Assembly: GCA_964493505.1 (NCBI GenBank)
Contig: CAZBNP010000012.1
Location: 1 to 64,000 of the forward strand
Origin: Chryseosolibacter sp964493505
GTDB lineage: Bacteria > Bacteroidota > Bacteroidia > Cytophagales > Cyclobacteriaceae
Direction: 5' to 3'
Length of the DNA: 64,000 nucleotides
Shown here piece by piece: positions 7,170-15,019 of this stretch (its first letter is position 1; every line of letters begins with the position of its first letter). The notes beneath the pieces were generated by a model that saw nothing but the letters and a program-made list of their open reading frames with translations, did no database searches and was not told the DNA's origin. The translations under genes were made by a program, and so were the position numbers.

Positions 7170-10100
7170 ATGAATATCTCGGAATTAAGTTTAAGACGTC
7201 CGGTGCTGGCTTTCGTCATGAACATTATCCTCGTTTTGTTTGGGATCATTGGCTTTAACTTCCTTGGCGTACGCGACTACCCGGCAATCGATCCGCCAGT
7301 GGTCAACGTGCGAACAACCTACCCGGGAGCGAACGCCGACATCGTTGAATCTCAGATTACGGAGCCGTTGGAGAAATCGCTAAACGGTATCCCCGGGATT
7401 AAAAACATGACGTCGTCATCGAGCGTCGGTCAAAGCAGCATCAACATTGAGTTTGAGTTAGGTGTCGATCTGGAAGCCGCGGCAAATGACGTGCGCGACA
7501 AGACTTCCGCTGCCGCACGCTCGCTGCCGCGCGATCTCGATAGCCCTCCCGTCGTATCGAAGGAAGATGCCAGCACCGAGTCGATCATCGCGATGACGGT
7601 GCAAAGTATGACGCGAAACCCGTTGGAACTCACCGAATACGCAAACAATGTTCTCGTTGAACGGCTGGAAACCATATCCGGTGTGAGTAGCATCCGGATA
7701 TGGGGTGAGAAACGTTATGCAATGCGCATTTGGCTGGATCCGGCGCGACTGAGTGCCTACAGCCTCACTCCACTCGACGTTCAGGCAGCGCTTAACCGCG
7801 AACACGTCGAACTCCCCTCCGGAAAGATATCAGGAAGAGCGACGGAGCTTACCGTGCGGACTTTCGGAAAGCTTTATACCGAAGACGACTTTAACAACGT
7901 GATCGTCAAGTCAGCTTCAACTGGTGATATAAGACTGAAAGATATCGGCCAGGCAGTGCTCGGACCTGAGAATGAAGAGTCGGTCTTGCGTGAAAGCAAT
8001 GTAGCGATGGTTGGCCTGGCGATCAATCCGCTTCCCGGTGCTAACTACGTTCAGATCGCCGAGGAGTTTCACAAACGCCTGGCTCAGATCAAAGATGAAG
8101 TGCCCGACGACATAAAACTCGATATCGCAATGGATCAGACAGTGTTTATCACACGTTCGGTCTCCGAAGTGGAAGAGACACTTGTTATCGCGTTCATACT
8201 GGTGGTATTGATTATCTACCTGTTCTTCCGTGACTTCCTGATCGCGATTCGACCGTTGATCGATATTCCTATTTCTCTTATCGCGACTTTTTTCATCATG
8301 TATCTCTGCGGGTTTTCAATCAACGTATTGACTATGCTGGGGATTGTATTGGCGACGGGCCTTGTGGTGGATGATGGTATTGTCGTCACGGAAAATATTT
8401 ACAAACGATTGGAGGCAGGGATGAACAAATACCAGGCGGCGCGTGAAGGCTCCAAAGAGATTTTCTTTGCCGTTATTTCGACGTCCGTTACCCTCGCGGT
8501 CGTTTTCCTTCCTGTAGTTTTCCTGGAAGGATTTGTCGGGCGTCTCTTCAAAGAGTTCGGCATTGTTGTCGCCGGAGCGGTTCTCATATCATGCTTCGTG
8601 GCACTGACAATAACACCTGTATTGAGTGTGCTGTTGACCCGTAAGAATCATAAGCATTCATGGTTCTACCACAAGACCGAACCTTTCTTCCGCGGTATGG
8701 AAGAGGGATATCGGAATTCGCTGGCCGGCTTCATGAAAATTCGCTGGCTGGCCTGGGTTACTATAGTGGTTTGTGTCGCGGCGGTTTACTTTATCGCAAC
8801 CAATATGCAGGCGGAACTCGCGCCGATGGAAGATCGCAGCCAGTTCCGCATCCAGATGACCGCAACAGAAGGCACGGCGTTTGAATACATGGACGACTTC
8901 GTACAAAAAGTAGTGAAATTTGTGCAGGACTCTGTGCCGGAATACACAAGCGCTCTCTCCGTTACGGCGCCCGGCCGGTCGGGTGGAGGTGCCGTAAACA
9001 CGGCATTTGTTCGTGTGCGCCTGGTTGACCCTGACGAACGCGACCGTTCGCAACAGGAAATTGTTGATATGGTTAACCGTAACCTGTACCTCTTTCCGGA
9101 AGGACGTATGTTCGTGATCCAGGAACAAACTATTCAGGTTAACAGACGCGCTGGTATGCCTGTGCAGTTTGTATTGCAGAACAATAACTTTGAGAAGATA
9201 CGGGAAGTCTTGCCAAAATTCGTTGACGCGGTAAGCGACCATCCTGTATTTCAGGGTGTCGACACCGACCTGAAGTTCAACAAACCGGAGCTGCTTGTCG
9301 AGATCAACAGACTCAAAGCTACGCAGCTCGGCGTCAGCGTCCATGATATTGCACAGACACTGCAACTTGCCTATAGCAACCTCCGATTCGGATATTTTAC
9401 GAAAGACGGTAAACAGTATCAGGTCATGGGACAGGTTACGCAGGTTAACCGCGACGACCCTGAAGACCTCAAATCGTTGTTTGTGAGAACAAACTCGGGC
9501 GGGCTGATCTCAATCGACAACGTCGTAAGCATACAGGAATCGACTACGCCGCCGTCGTTGTACCACTTTAACCGCTATAAATCAGCGACGATCTCCGCGG
9601 GGCTCGCGCAAGGGATGACCATTGGCGATGGTATCGCGGCGATGGACGAAATAGCGGCCGATTTGCTCGACGAAAGTTTCACCACATCGCTGGCTGGTAA
9701 TTCGCGCGACTACGCCGAAAGCTCCGGTAATACCACTTTTGCTTTTGTCCTGGCGCTGATCCTGATTTACCTGATCCTGGCCGCGCAATTTGAGAGTTTC
9801 ATAGACCCCTTCATCATCATCACAACGGTGCCGCTGGCGATTTGCGGAGCCTTTATCTCGCTCGCGATATTCGGGCAGACTATCAATATCTTTTCACAGA
9901 TCGGGATGATCATGCTGATCGGCCTGGTGACGAAAAACGGTATTCTCATTGTGGAGTTTGCAAACCAGAAACGCGAAGACGGCCTTTCGCGGATAGACGC
10001 AGTGCTCGAGGCATCACGCCTTCGCCTGCGACCTATTCTGATGACCAGCTTAGCGATGGCGCTGGGATCGTTGCCGATCGCATTGTCGTTGGGCGATGCC

Positions 10101-10280
10101 GCAACAAGCCGGCAACCGCTTGGGATCGTTATCGTCGGGGGAATATTGTTTTCTCTGATTCTTACATTATTTGTAATCCCCGGGGTGTACACCTATTTGT
10201 CGCGCGAAAGGAAGAAGGTCGATTTTGGCGATGAGGTCGTTCGCCCCCAACCCAATAAGGATTTAGTGTATGAGGCTTAG
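7170..10280 (+). CDS. RND efflux transporter permease (AcrB/MexF type)
   Basis: 1036-residue proton-driven inner-membrane pump, normal length for HAE1-type RND transporters. It starts MNISELSLRRPVLAFVMN, a typical cytoplasmic start before the first membrane helix. The proton-relay residues are visible: Asp-Asp in TM4 (GLVVDDGIVVTENI) and Lys in TM10 (GLVTKNGILIVEFANQ). Two large periplasmic loops follow TM1 and TM7. The ATG at 7170 is preferred over an in-frame ATG at 7116, which would overlap the adaptor gene by 32 bases and add an atypical N-terminus. The Asp-Asp pair points to small organic substrates rather than heavy metals, but this is inference. Confidence 0.95.
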   Translation: MNISELSLRRPVLAFVMNIILVLFGIIGFNFLGVRDYPAIDPPVVNVRTTYPGANADIVESQITEPLEKSLNGIPGIKNMTSSSSVGQSSINIEFELGVDLEAAANDVRDKTSAAARSLPRDLDSPPVVSKEDASTESIIAMTVQSMTRNPLELTEYANNVLVERLETISGVSSIRIWGEKRYAMRIWLDPARLSAYSLTPLDVQAALNREHVELPSGKISGRATELTVRTFGKLYTEDDFNNVIVKSASTGDIRLKDIGQAVLGPENEESVLRESNVAMVGLAINPLPGANYVQIAEEFHKRLAQIKDEVPDDIKLDIAMDQTVFITRSVSEVEETLVIAFILVVLIIYLFFRDFLIAIRPLIDIPISLIATFFIMYLCGFSINVLTMLGIVLATGLVVDDGIVVTENIYKRLEAGMNKYQAAREGSKEIFFAVISTSVTLAVVFLPVVFLEGFVGRLFKEFGIVVAGAVLISCFVALTITPVLSVLLTRKNHKHSWFYHKTEPFFRGMEEGYRNSLAGFMKIRWLAWVTIVVCVAAVYFIATNMQAELAPMEDRSQFRIQMTATEGTAFEYMDDFVQKVVKFVQDSVPEYTSALSVTAPGRSGGGAVNTAFVRVRLVDPDERDRSQQEIVDMVNRNLYLFPEGRMFVIQEQTIQVNRRAGMPVQFVLQNNNFEKIREVLPKFVDAVSDHPVFQGVDTDLKFNKPELLVEINRLKATQLGVSVHDIAQTLQLAYSNLRFGYFTKDGKQYQVMGQVTQVNRDDPEDLKSLFVRTNSGGLISIDNVVSIQESTTPPSLYHFNRYKSATISAGLAQGMTIGDGIAAMDEIAADLLDESFTTSLAGNSRDYAESSGNTTFAFVLALILIYLILAAQFESFIDPFIIITTVPLAICGAFISLAIFGQTINIFSQIGMIMLIGLVTKNGILIVEFANQKREDGLSRIDAVLEASRLRLRPILMTSLAMALGSLPIALSLGDAATSRQPLGIVIVGGILFSLILTLFVIPGVYTYLSRERKKVDFGDEVVRPQPNKDLVYEA

Positions 10281-11592
10281 AACGATTGCGTTTTCTCTCT
10301 TCATTCTTTGCAGCTCGCCGTTGGCGTTTTCCCAGTCGGCAGAGGTTTCCCTGGAGCAGGTCGTGGCCCTGGCTCTTGAGAAGAACTACGACGTGCGGGT
10401 AGCTCAAAAAACGGCGGAAGCAGCGTCCACAGATGACCATTATGTCGTGGGAGCGTTTCTCCCGGAGATCGCCGCAGAAGGCGCGACCGTCTGGAATGAT
10501 AACGAACAGACCCTGCGATTTGAGGATGCATCACGCAACAATAGCGGCGATGCCGTGTCAAACAATCTCAGCGCATCACTTCGGGCCTCGTGGCTGTTGT
10601 TTGACGGCACGCGCATGTTTGCAACCCGCGAGCGTATTGCTGCAATAGCGGATCAGAGCGAGCTGGAAGTGAAGGAACAGATGGTGAATACCATCGCGGA
10701 GGTGATCAACAACTACTACGATATCGTCAGGCAAAAACAACAGCTGAAAGCTATTCAGGAGCAGATGTCGGTAAGCGAAGAACGCGTCAAACTTGCCGAG
10801 AAGAAGCTCGAAGTTGGAACCGGCATACGCCCGGAGCTACTGCAGGCCCGGGTCGACTACAACGCGGAGCGTACACAGGTACTGCAGCAGATGACAATGA
10901 TTGCGCAACTGAAGGAGCAGTTAAATAACATGGTCGGACTGCAATTGCCGACACAGTATGACGTCGCAGATACAATCCTCATTGACCTCGACCTTCGGAT
11001 GGATGAACGTTTTGAGAATATCGACAACACTAACTTCAGCCTCCTTGCCGCGCGATACGATATCAACATCGCCACTCTCTCGCTGCGTGAGCGCCGTGCC
11101 GAGTACCTGCCTTTCCTGAACTTCAATGCCGCGTATAATCTTTCGCGCAACGATAACACCCGACAGATAAATCCCTTTGGCGCGGTGTACAACCGAACAA
11201 ATGGGTTTAACTACGGTTTCCAGTTGACCGTCCCGATCCTGTCGGGATTCAATACACGTCGTCAGACCCAACTTGCGCGCCTTGAGCTTGATCGCCGCTA
11301 CTTGCTGTTTGAGCAGGAGCGGAACACGATCAACGTCGCATTGCGAAATGCCTTCACGAATTATGAGAACGCGAAGGAAATCCTGCTTATTGAGGAAGAA
11401 ACGATAGGCCTCGCGAAGGAAAACGTTTTCATAGCGCTCGAGTCGTTTAAGCGCGGCGTCAATACCTTTATAGAACTTCGCACCGCCCAGCAAAGTCTCG
11501 CCGAGGCCTACAACAGACTCATCTCCGCTCGCTACAACGCAAAAGTAGCCGAGACTGAATTGCTCAGGTTGAATGGGGGATTGCTGAGGTGA
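10270..11592 (+). CDS. TolC family outer-membrane efflux channel
   Basis: 440-residue outer-membrane factor forming the trimeric exit duct of the pump. A signal peptide (MRLRTIAFSLFILCSSPLAFS) is followed by two repeated TolC/OEP helical-hairpin domains. The start VSLEQVVALALEKNYDV is a classical OEP opening and the conserved LLQARVDYNAERTQ helix follows. The gene overlaps the pump gene by 11 bases, indicating translational coupling. With the adaptor and pump it forms a complete tripartite system. Confidence 0.93.
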   Translation: MRLRTIAFSLFILCSSPLAFSQSAEVSLEQVVALALEKNYDVRVAQKTAEAASTDDHYVVGAFLPEIAAEGATVWNDNEQTLRFEDASRNNSGDAVSNNLSASLRASWLLFDGTRMFATRERIAAIADQSELEVKEQMVNTIAEVINNYYDIVRQKQQLKAIQEQMSVSEERVKLAEKKLEVGTGIRPELLQARVDYNAERTQVLQQMTMIAQLKEQLNNMVGLQLPTQYDVADTILIDLDLRMDERFENIDNTNFSLLAARYDINIATLSLRERRAEYLPFLNFNAAYNLSRNDNTRQINPFGAVYNRTNGFNYGFQLTVPILSGFNTRRQTQLARLELDRRYLLFEQERNTINVALRNAFTNYENAKEILLIEEETIGLAKENVFIALESFKRGVNTFIELRTAQQSLAEAYNRLISARYNAKVAETELLRLNGGLLR

Positions 11593-11635
11593 AACCCGTA
11601 GCGCTAGCGAGGGAGAAGGATAGGATGCTTGCAAG

Positions 11636-12451
11636 ATGCTAACAGAAATAAATCATGCGATAGAAGCTCTTCGAGTCAGGGGAGTTGAAAGTCCACAGGT
11701 TGGTGTTATCCTCGGAACGGGACTTGGCGGAAGCTTCATCCGCGAGATATCCAATCCGGTTGTCGTGCCTTATCATGATATCCCCCATTTTCCTTTGGCT
11801 ACGGTGACTTCACATCAGGGGAACCTGGTCTTCGGTGACCTGCATGGAAAAAAGGTGCTGGCGATGCAGGGAAGGTTTCATTATTACGAGGGATACTCGA
11901 TGCAGGAGATCACTCTTCCGGTTCGGGTCATGAAGATGATGGGTGTTTCGCACCTGCTGATCTCGAACGCTGCAGGCAACATGAATCGCGGGTGGAGCAA
12001 AGGCGACCTCATGCTTCTCGATGACCACATCAACCTTCAGCCGGATAACCCGTTAAGAGGCATTGACCATATTCCATGGGGTAATCCCTTTCCGGATATG
12101 AGCGAGCCGTATTCGTCGAAGCTGAATCAAAAATTGCTTGCGCTCGCAAAAAGTGAAGGAATAAAACTTCACCCGGGCGTGTACGTCGCGGTTCCCGGAC
12201 CAAACCTTGAGACCCGGGCGGAATACCGATACCTCCGTGGTATCGGAGCCGATGCGGTGGGTATGTCTACCGTGCCAGAAGTCATCGTAGCTAATCATCT
12301 GCGCCTGCCCTGCTGTGCAATATCGGTACTGACAGATGACTGCGACCCTGAGAATCTTAAGCCCGTCAGTATCCAGGAAATCCTGAACGTTGCTGCACAG
12401 GCGGAGCCGCATGTGACTAAATTGTTCGGAGCACTGATCGGCGAGTTGTGA
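11636..12451 (+). CDS. Purine-nucleoside phosphorylase (trimeric class)
   Basis: Phosphorolysis of purine (deoxy)nucleosides to base and (deoxy)ribose 1-phosphate in nucleotide salvage. The 271-residue protein has the phosphate-binding loop GVILGTGLGGSF, FPLATVTSHQGNL, the ribose-binding MQGRFHYYEGYS, SNAAGNMN and the purine-site PGPNLETRAEYR. The late base-recognition loop reads SVLTDDCDPENL, with Asp where well-studied trimeric enzymes have an Asn (TNK); this may be clade-typical and could affect base preference. The gene lies 44 bases after the efflux channel gene and is probably separate in function. The repeat block begins directly after its stop codon. Confidence 0.92.
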   Translation: MLTEINHAIEALRVRGVESPQVGVILGTGLGGSFIREISNPVVVPYHDIPHFPLATVTSHQGNLVFGDLHGKKVLAMQGRFHYYEGYSMQEITLPVRVMKMMGVSHLLISNAAGNMNRGWSKGDLMLLDDHINLQPDNPLRGIDHIPWGNPFPDMSEPYSSKLNQKLLALAKSEGIKLHPGVYVAVPGPNLETRAEYRYLRGIGADAVGMSTVPEVIVANHLRLPCCAISVLTDDCDPENLKPVSIQEILNVAAQAEPHVTKLFGALIGEL

Positions 12452-12452
12452 A

Positions 12453-12507
12453 GCTACAGGAGGCTCCTACGGAGCCACTGGATTGTTGCGTCACGTACGT
12501 TGCTAGA
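12453..12507 (+). repeat. Hairpin repeat, A copy 1 (truncated by gap)
   Basis: Starts directly after the phosphorylase stop codon. Contains the hairpin GGCTCC-TAC-GGAGCC (12462-12476) preceded by CTACAGG. It is identical to A copy 2 (12801-12855) over all 55 bases before the N run. Confidence 0.85.
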
Positions 12508-12607
12508 NNNNNNNNNNNNNNNNNNNNNNNNNNNNNNNNNNNNNNNNNNNNNNNNNNNNNNNNNNNNNNNNNNNNNNNNNNNNNNNNNNNNNNNNNNNNN
12601 NNNNNNN
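12508..12607. other. Assembly gap (100 N)
   Basis: Exactly 100 N, the conventional placeholder for a scaffold gap of unknown size. It falls inside repeat copy A1 and ends at the first base of B1, so the gap is most likely caused by the repeat. By analogy with the second A-B pair about 210 bases would be expected between these points; the true length may be greater. Confidence 0.97.
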
Positions 12608-12689
12608 GGCATCCCCAACTCCGGAGGAGTTTCCTGTTTCTAGCACGCATGACGAGAAGAGGGAACATTGGCTCCGTAGGAGCCTCCTT
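12608..12689 (-). repeat. Hairpin repeat, B copy 1 (inverse of A)
   Basis: Contains AACTCC-GGA-GGAGTT (12617-12631) and GGCTCC-GTA-GGAGCC (12670-12684), the same two hairpins as copy A2 in reverse order and complement. It is identical to B copy 2 except for one extra G in a GGG run. Confidence 0.85.
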
Positions 12690-12800
12690 CTATTTGAGTG
12701 TCTAGGCTGTTTTCTGAGCGTGATTGGTATTCCGTGATTCCTCGGTGGCTAGGGCCTACGCTGGTGCATGTCATCGCTGTACTGAATACCTACCTGACTG

Positions 12801-12880
12801 GCTACAGGAGGCTCCTACGGAGCCACTGGATTGTTGCGTCACGTACGTTGCTAGAGACAGGAAACTCCTCCGGAGTTTGG
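12801..12880 (+). repeat. Hairpin repeat, A copy 2 (complete)
   Basis: Complete element of about 80 bases. Hairpin 1 is GGCTCC-TAC-GGAGCC (12810-12824), hairpin 2 is AAACTCC-TCC-GGAGTTT (12862-12878). Each hairpin is preceded by a CTA..ACAGG box (12802 and 12851), so the element looks like two tandem copies of a ~50-base unit: box plus hairpin. Confidence 0.85.
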
Positions 12881-13065
12881 TGCTGGTTCCTAGTGGTGTG
12901 CGGTTCTCATAAGCGCGTCTGTTTGCATCTATCGATGTGGTGAATGCAAATGCGCGCGAGATGTGTCGAACGCGAGGAAATTTTGGGGATTATGGCGATG
13001 GCCCTCGATTAGGAACGATAGGATTTCTGCATCTATTGATTTGGCGAATGGAAAACGATGTTCGA

Positions 13066-13146
13066 GGCATCCCCAACTCCGGAGGAGTTTCCTGTTTCTA
13101 GCACGCATGACGAGAAGAGGAACATTGGCTCCGTAGGAGCCTCCTT
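13066..13146 (-). repeat. Hairpin repeat, B copy 2
   Basis: Inverse-oriented copy matching B copy 1 (12608-12689) with one single-base length difference. Both hairpins are intact. The terminal CTCCTT marks the right end of the repeat block. Confidence 0.85.
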
Positions 13147-13291
13147 GAATTCCAGCCTGCGGGTCGCGCACACCAAATGACCATCTCCGCGGGAGCTGAA
13201 AAAAATCCCAGATGATGAATAATTAATCCGTATCAGCTGATGATATGGCGTTTTTTATTGACATTTTTGGAACGATATTTAATTAATACCT

Positions 13292-13636
13292 ATGCAACTC
13301 ACAGCCAAAATTATCCAGATACTTCCTCTTCAGACAGGTACAGGAAGAAACGGGGAATGGAGGAAACAAGACATCATCGTTCAAACCGATAGCCAGTATC
13401 CCAAGAAAATCTGTATTTCGATTTGGGGTGATAAGATCAACGAGGACTTGCTGAAAATTGATAATCGCTTAAAGATTGACTTTGATGTCGAAAGCCGGGA
13501 ATATAATAGCCGGTGGTATACCGATGTAAAAGCCTGGAGAATAGAACTTGCCGGTACGGATGAGCAAGGTCGACCCGATACGTTTAGTAGTGCCGATGAG
13601 GGCCCTCCGACAGGAGATGATATTTTACCGTTTTAG
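13292..13636 (+). CDS. DUF3127 protein, OB-fold-like with SSB-type C-terminal tip
   Basis: 114-residue protein of the DUF3127 family, found mainly in Bacteroidota. Residues 1-88 show the family pattern: MQLTAKIIQILPLQTGTG, YPKKICISIWGD and FDVESREYNSRWYTDVKAW, which resembles a single-strand-binding OB fold. A flexible acidic tail follows and the protein ends DDILPF. Bacterial SSB proteins end in a nearly identical tip (DDDIPF) that docks repair and replication partners, so a role in single-stranded nucleic-acid binding with SSB-style partner recruitment is a reasonable inference. Neighbours give no hint: repeats lie upstream and the rhamnose operon converges from downstream with an 18-base gap. 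Confidence 0.85.
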   Translation: MQLTAKIIQILPLQTGTGRNGEWRKQDIIVQTDSQYPKKICISIWGDKINEDLLKIDNRLKIDFDVESREYNSRWYTDVKAWRIELAGTDEQGRPDTFSSADEGPPTGDDILPF

Positions 13637-13654
13637 CTGACCCGGTGCGCCTGA

Positions 13655-15007
13655 TCAATACCCCCTCAATTCAATAATACCCTCCGGAAACTCCCCCGGA
13701 TTCCATGCGTCATGTATGGCAAGTGCGGCACCGAGGGCGGTTGCCTGTGGCACGGACGAAGCTGACACTTCCATTTCTGGAAAGAACGAAGCCAGCAACT
13801 TCATATAGATCGGATTCTTCCCAAACCCGCCGTCGACAAAAATGCTTTTTGCCTCTGAGCCGTGCAAGATCAGCTGTGTTGATACGTATTGCTGAACGAC
13901 GAGGTCGAACATAAGCTGGTAGTAGGCGGCGATGTCATTGGAAAACGCGGAGAGATCTCTGGAGGCGAACCGAGGTTCCTTCAGGACCGCAACGGTGTCG
14001 GCGCCGGGATCGAACGTACGGTCGATGGCGCGGTATGCTTCTTCGTCGAAGGAGAGAGAGAGATAATACTCTTTGTCTCGGTTGAAGCGCGCGGCTATGC
14101 GCTCGACCTCGACATCGTGAAAGTGTCCGAGGAAAAGCCGCGATGCCTTCACGGGACTACCCTTGTATTGCATGTACGACAGGCAGTCGCATTCCAGCTC
14201 GCGCCTGGAAAGCGGAGTGGAGTTGAATGGGTTAAGACTGATTGCCCACGTCCCCGTTGAAATCAGGACGAAGGGCTGCCGGAATGATACCAGGTAGGGT
14301 ATCAGTGCCGACGAACTGTCGTGTAGACCGATCCCCGCCGAGTATCCGCATCCGGATGGCTTGACAATTTCGTCGGAGGGTGCGATCGCCGGTAGTTTTC
14401 CGAGGATGCCTTCGTCCTTTACCCAGTGATGGTAGTCGTTATTTGCGAAATGCCAAAGCGCTGTGTGACAACCGATGCTTGTGATCTCTGAAAATGGCTT
14501 GCCGGAAATCAGGAAGCTGAGATACTGTGGAAGGTGAAGGAAGTATTTTACTTTCCCGAACACTTCGGGCTTCTCATGACGCATGCGGTACAACTGCATT
14601 CCGGAATTCAGGTTTCCGAGAACAGGTGAAGCGGTTTCAGACGAAAAGAGCTGCTCACCGCCGTAGGTGTCGTAGAACTGTTTCTTCAGCGCCGGCGGGT
14701 AGGGCTTGAGGTAGTTGTAGAGACAGCCGATGGGATTTCCATTTTCGTCGATGCTGACGAAGCTTGCGCCGTAAGCGGAAACATTGACCGCCCGGACCTG
14801 AAACCCCGGCATATCCAGGACGGCTTTTAATCCATCGTGGATAAAGGCCTGTAGTTTCCCAAGATCTTCACAAGGGTCTCCGTCTTCATCCGTGATCTCG
14901 TCAAAATGCACCGTCTTTTCAAAAACGATCCGGTATGACGTGTCAAAGAGAAATAATTTCTTGTTTGTCTTTCCGACATCGAATACGGCGGCTACTGGTT
15001 CAGACAT
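13655..15007 (-). CDS. FGGY-family sugar kinase, probable rhamnulokinase
   Basis: 450-residue FGGY kinase in the actin-like ATPase fold. The first phosphate loop is FDVGKTNKKLFLFD (residues 9-22). The second-half phosphate motif is STGTWAISLN and the adenosine motif is VDGGFGKNPIYMKLL. It is last in the rhamnose operon, 12 bases after the isomerase, so phosphorylation of L-rhamnulose to L-rhamnulose 1-phosphate is the likely reaction. The sequence is not close to the classical enteric RhaB pattern, which is why the substrate rests on context. The ATG at 15007 gives a normal kinase N-terminus. Confidence 0.88.
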   Translation of the reverse strand: MSEPVAAVFDVGKTNKKLFLFDTSYRIVFEKTVHFDEITDEDGDPCEDLGKLQAFIHDGLKAVLDMPGFQVRAVNVSAYGASFVSIDENGNPIGCLYNYLKPYPPALKKQFYDTYGGEQLFSSETASPVLGNLNSGMQLYRMRHEKPEVFGKVKYFLHLPQYLSFLISGKPFSEITSIGCHTALWHFANNDYHHWVKDEGILGKLPAIAPSDEIVKPSGCGYSAGIGLHDSSSALIPYLVSFRQPFVLISTGTWAISLNPFNSTPLSRRELECDCLSYMQYKGSPVKASRLFLGHFHDVEVERIAARFNRDKEYYLSLSFDEEAYRAIDRTFDPGADTVAVLKEPRFASRDLSAFSNDIAAYYQLMFDLVVQQYVSTQLILHGSEAKSIFVDGGFGKNPIYMKLLASFFPEMEVSASSVPQATALGAALAIHDAWNPGEFPEGIIELRGY

Positions 15008-15019
15008 TATGCAAGGAAA

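Larger units (their letters stand above)
12452..13291. other. Non-coding repeat block with assembly gap
   Basis: 840 bases without a credible gene. It contains four related repeat copies in the order A, (gap), B, A, B, where B is the imperfect reverse complement of A, plus a 100-N run. Short open frames in it run through the repeats or through N and have no family signature. A spacer of about 185 bases between the second A and second B copies holds a small inverted repeat (TTTGCAT 12922-12928, ATGCAAA 12944-12950) and a degenerate direct repeat of about 40 bases (near 12922 and 13026). The last 145 bases, AT-rich, lead into the DUF3127 gene. Confidence 0.75.

Noticed and set aside
8658..9365. 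235-codon minus-strand open frame inside the RND pump gene
   Set aside because: The plus strand encodes the conserved RND pump over this whole stretch; the antisense frame has no motif.
12462..12476. Fragment of 16S rRNA (similarity to the CTCCTACGG motif)
   Set aside because: The match is limited to the hairpin core; flanking bases do not fit rRNA and the same core recurs inverted in the repeat.
12417..12943. Short open frames across the repeat block, some running through N
   Set aside because: Two of them read through the 100-N gap and all are built from repeat hairpins; none shows a family motif or a plausible start context.
12453..13146. CRISPR array
   Set aside because: Copies alternate in orientation, are ~80 bases long and internally palindromic, and are not separated by unique spacers of constant length. 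No cas gene is nearby.
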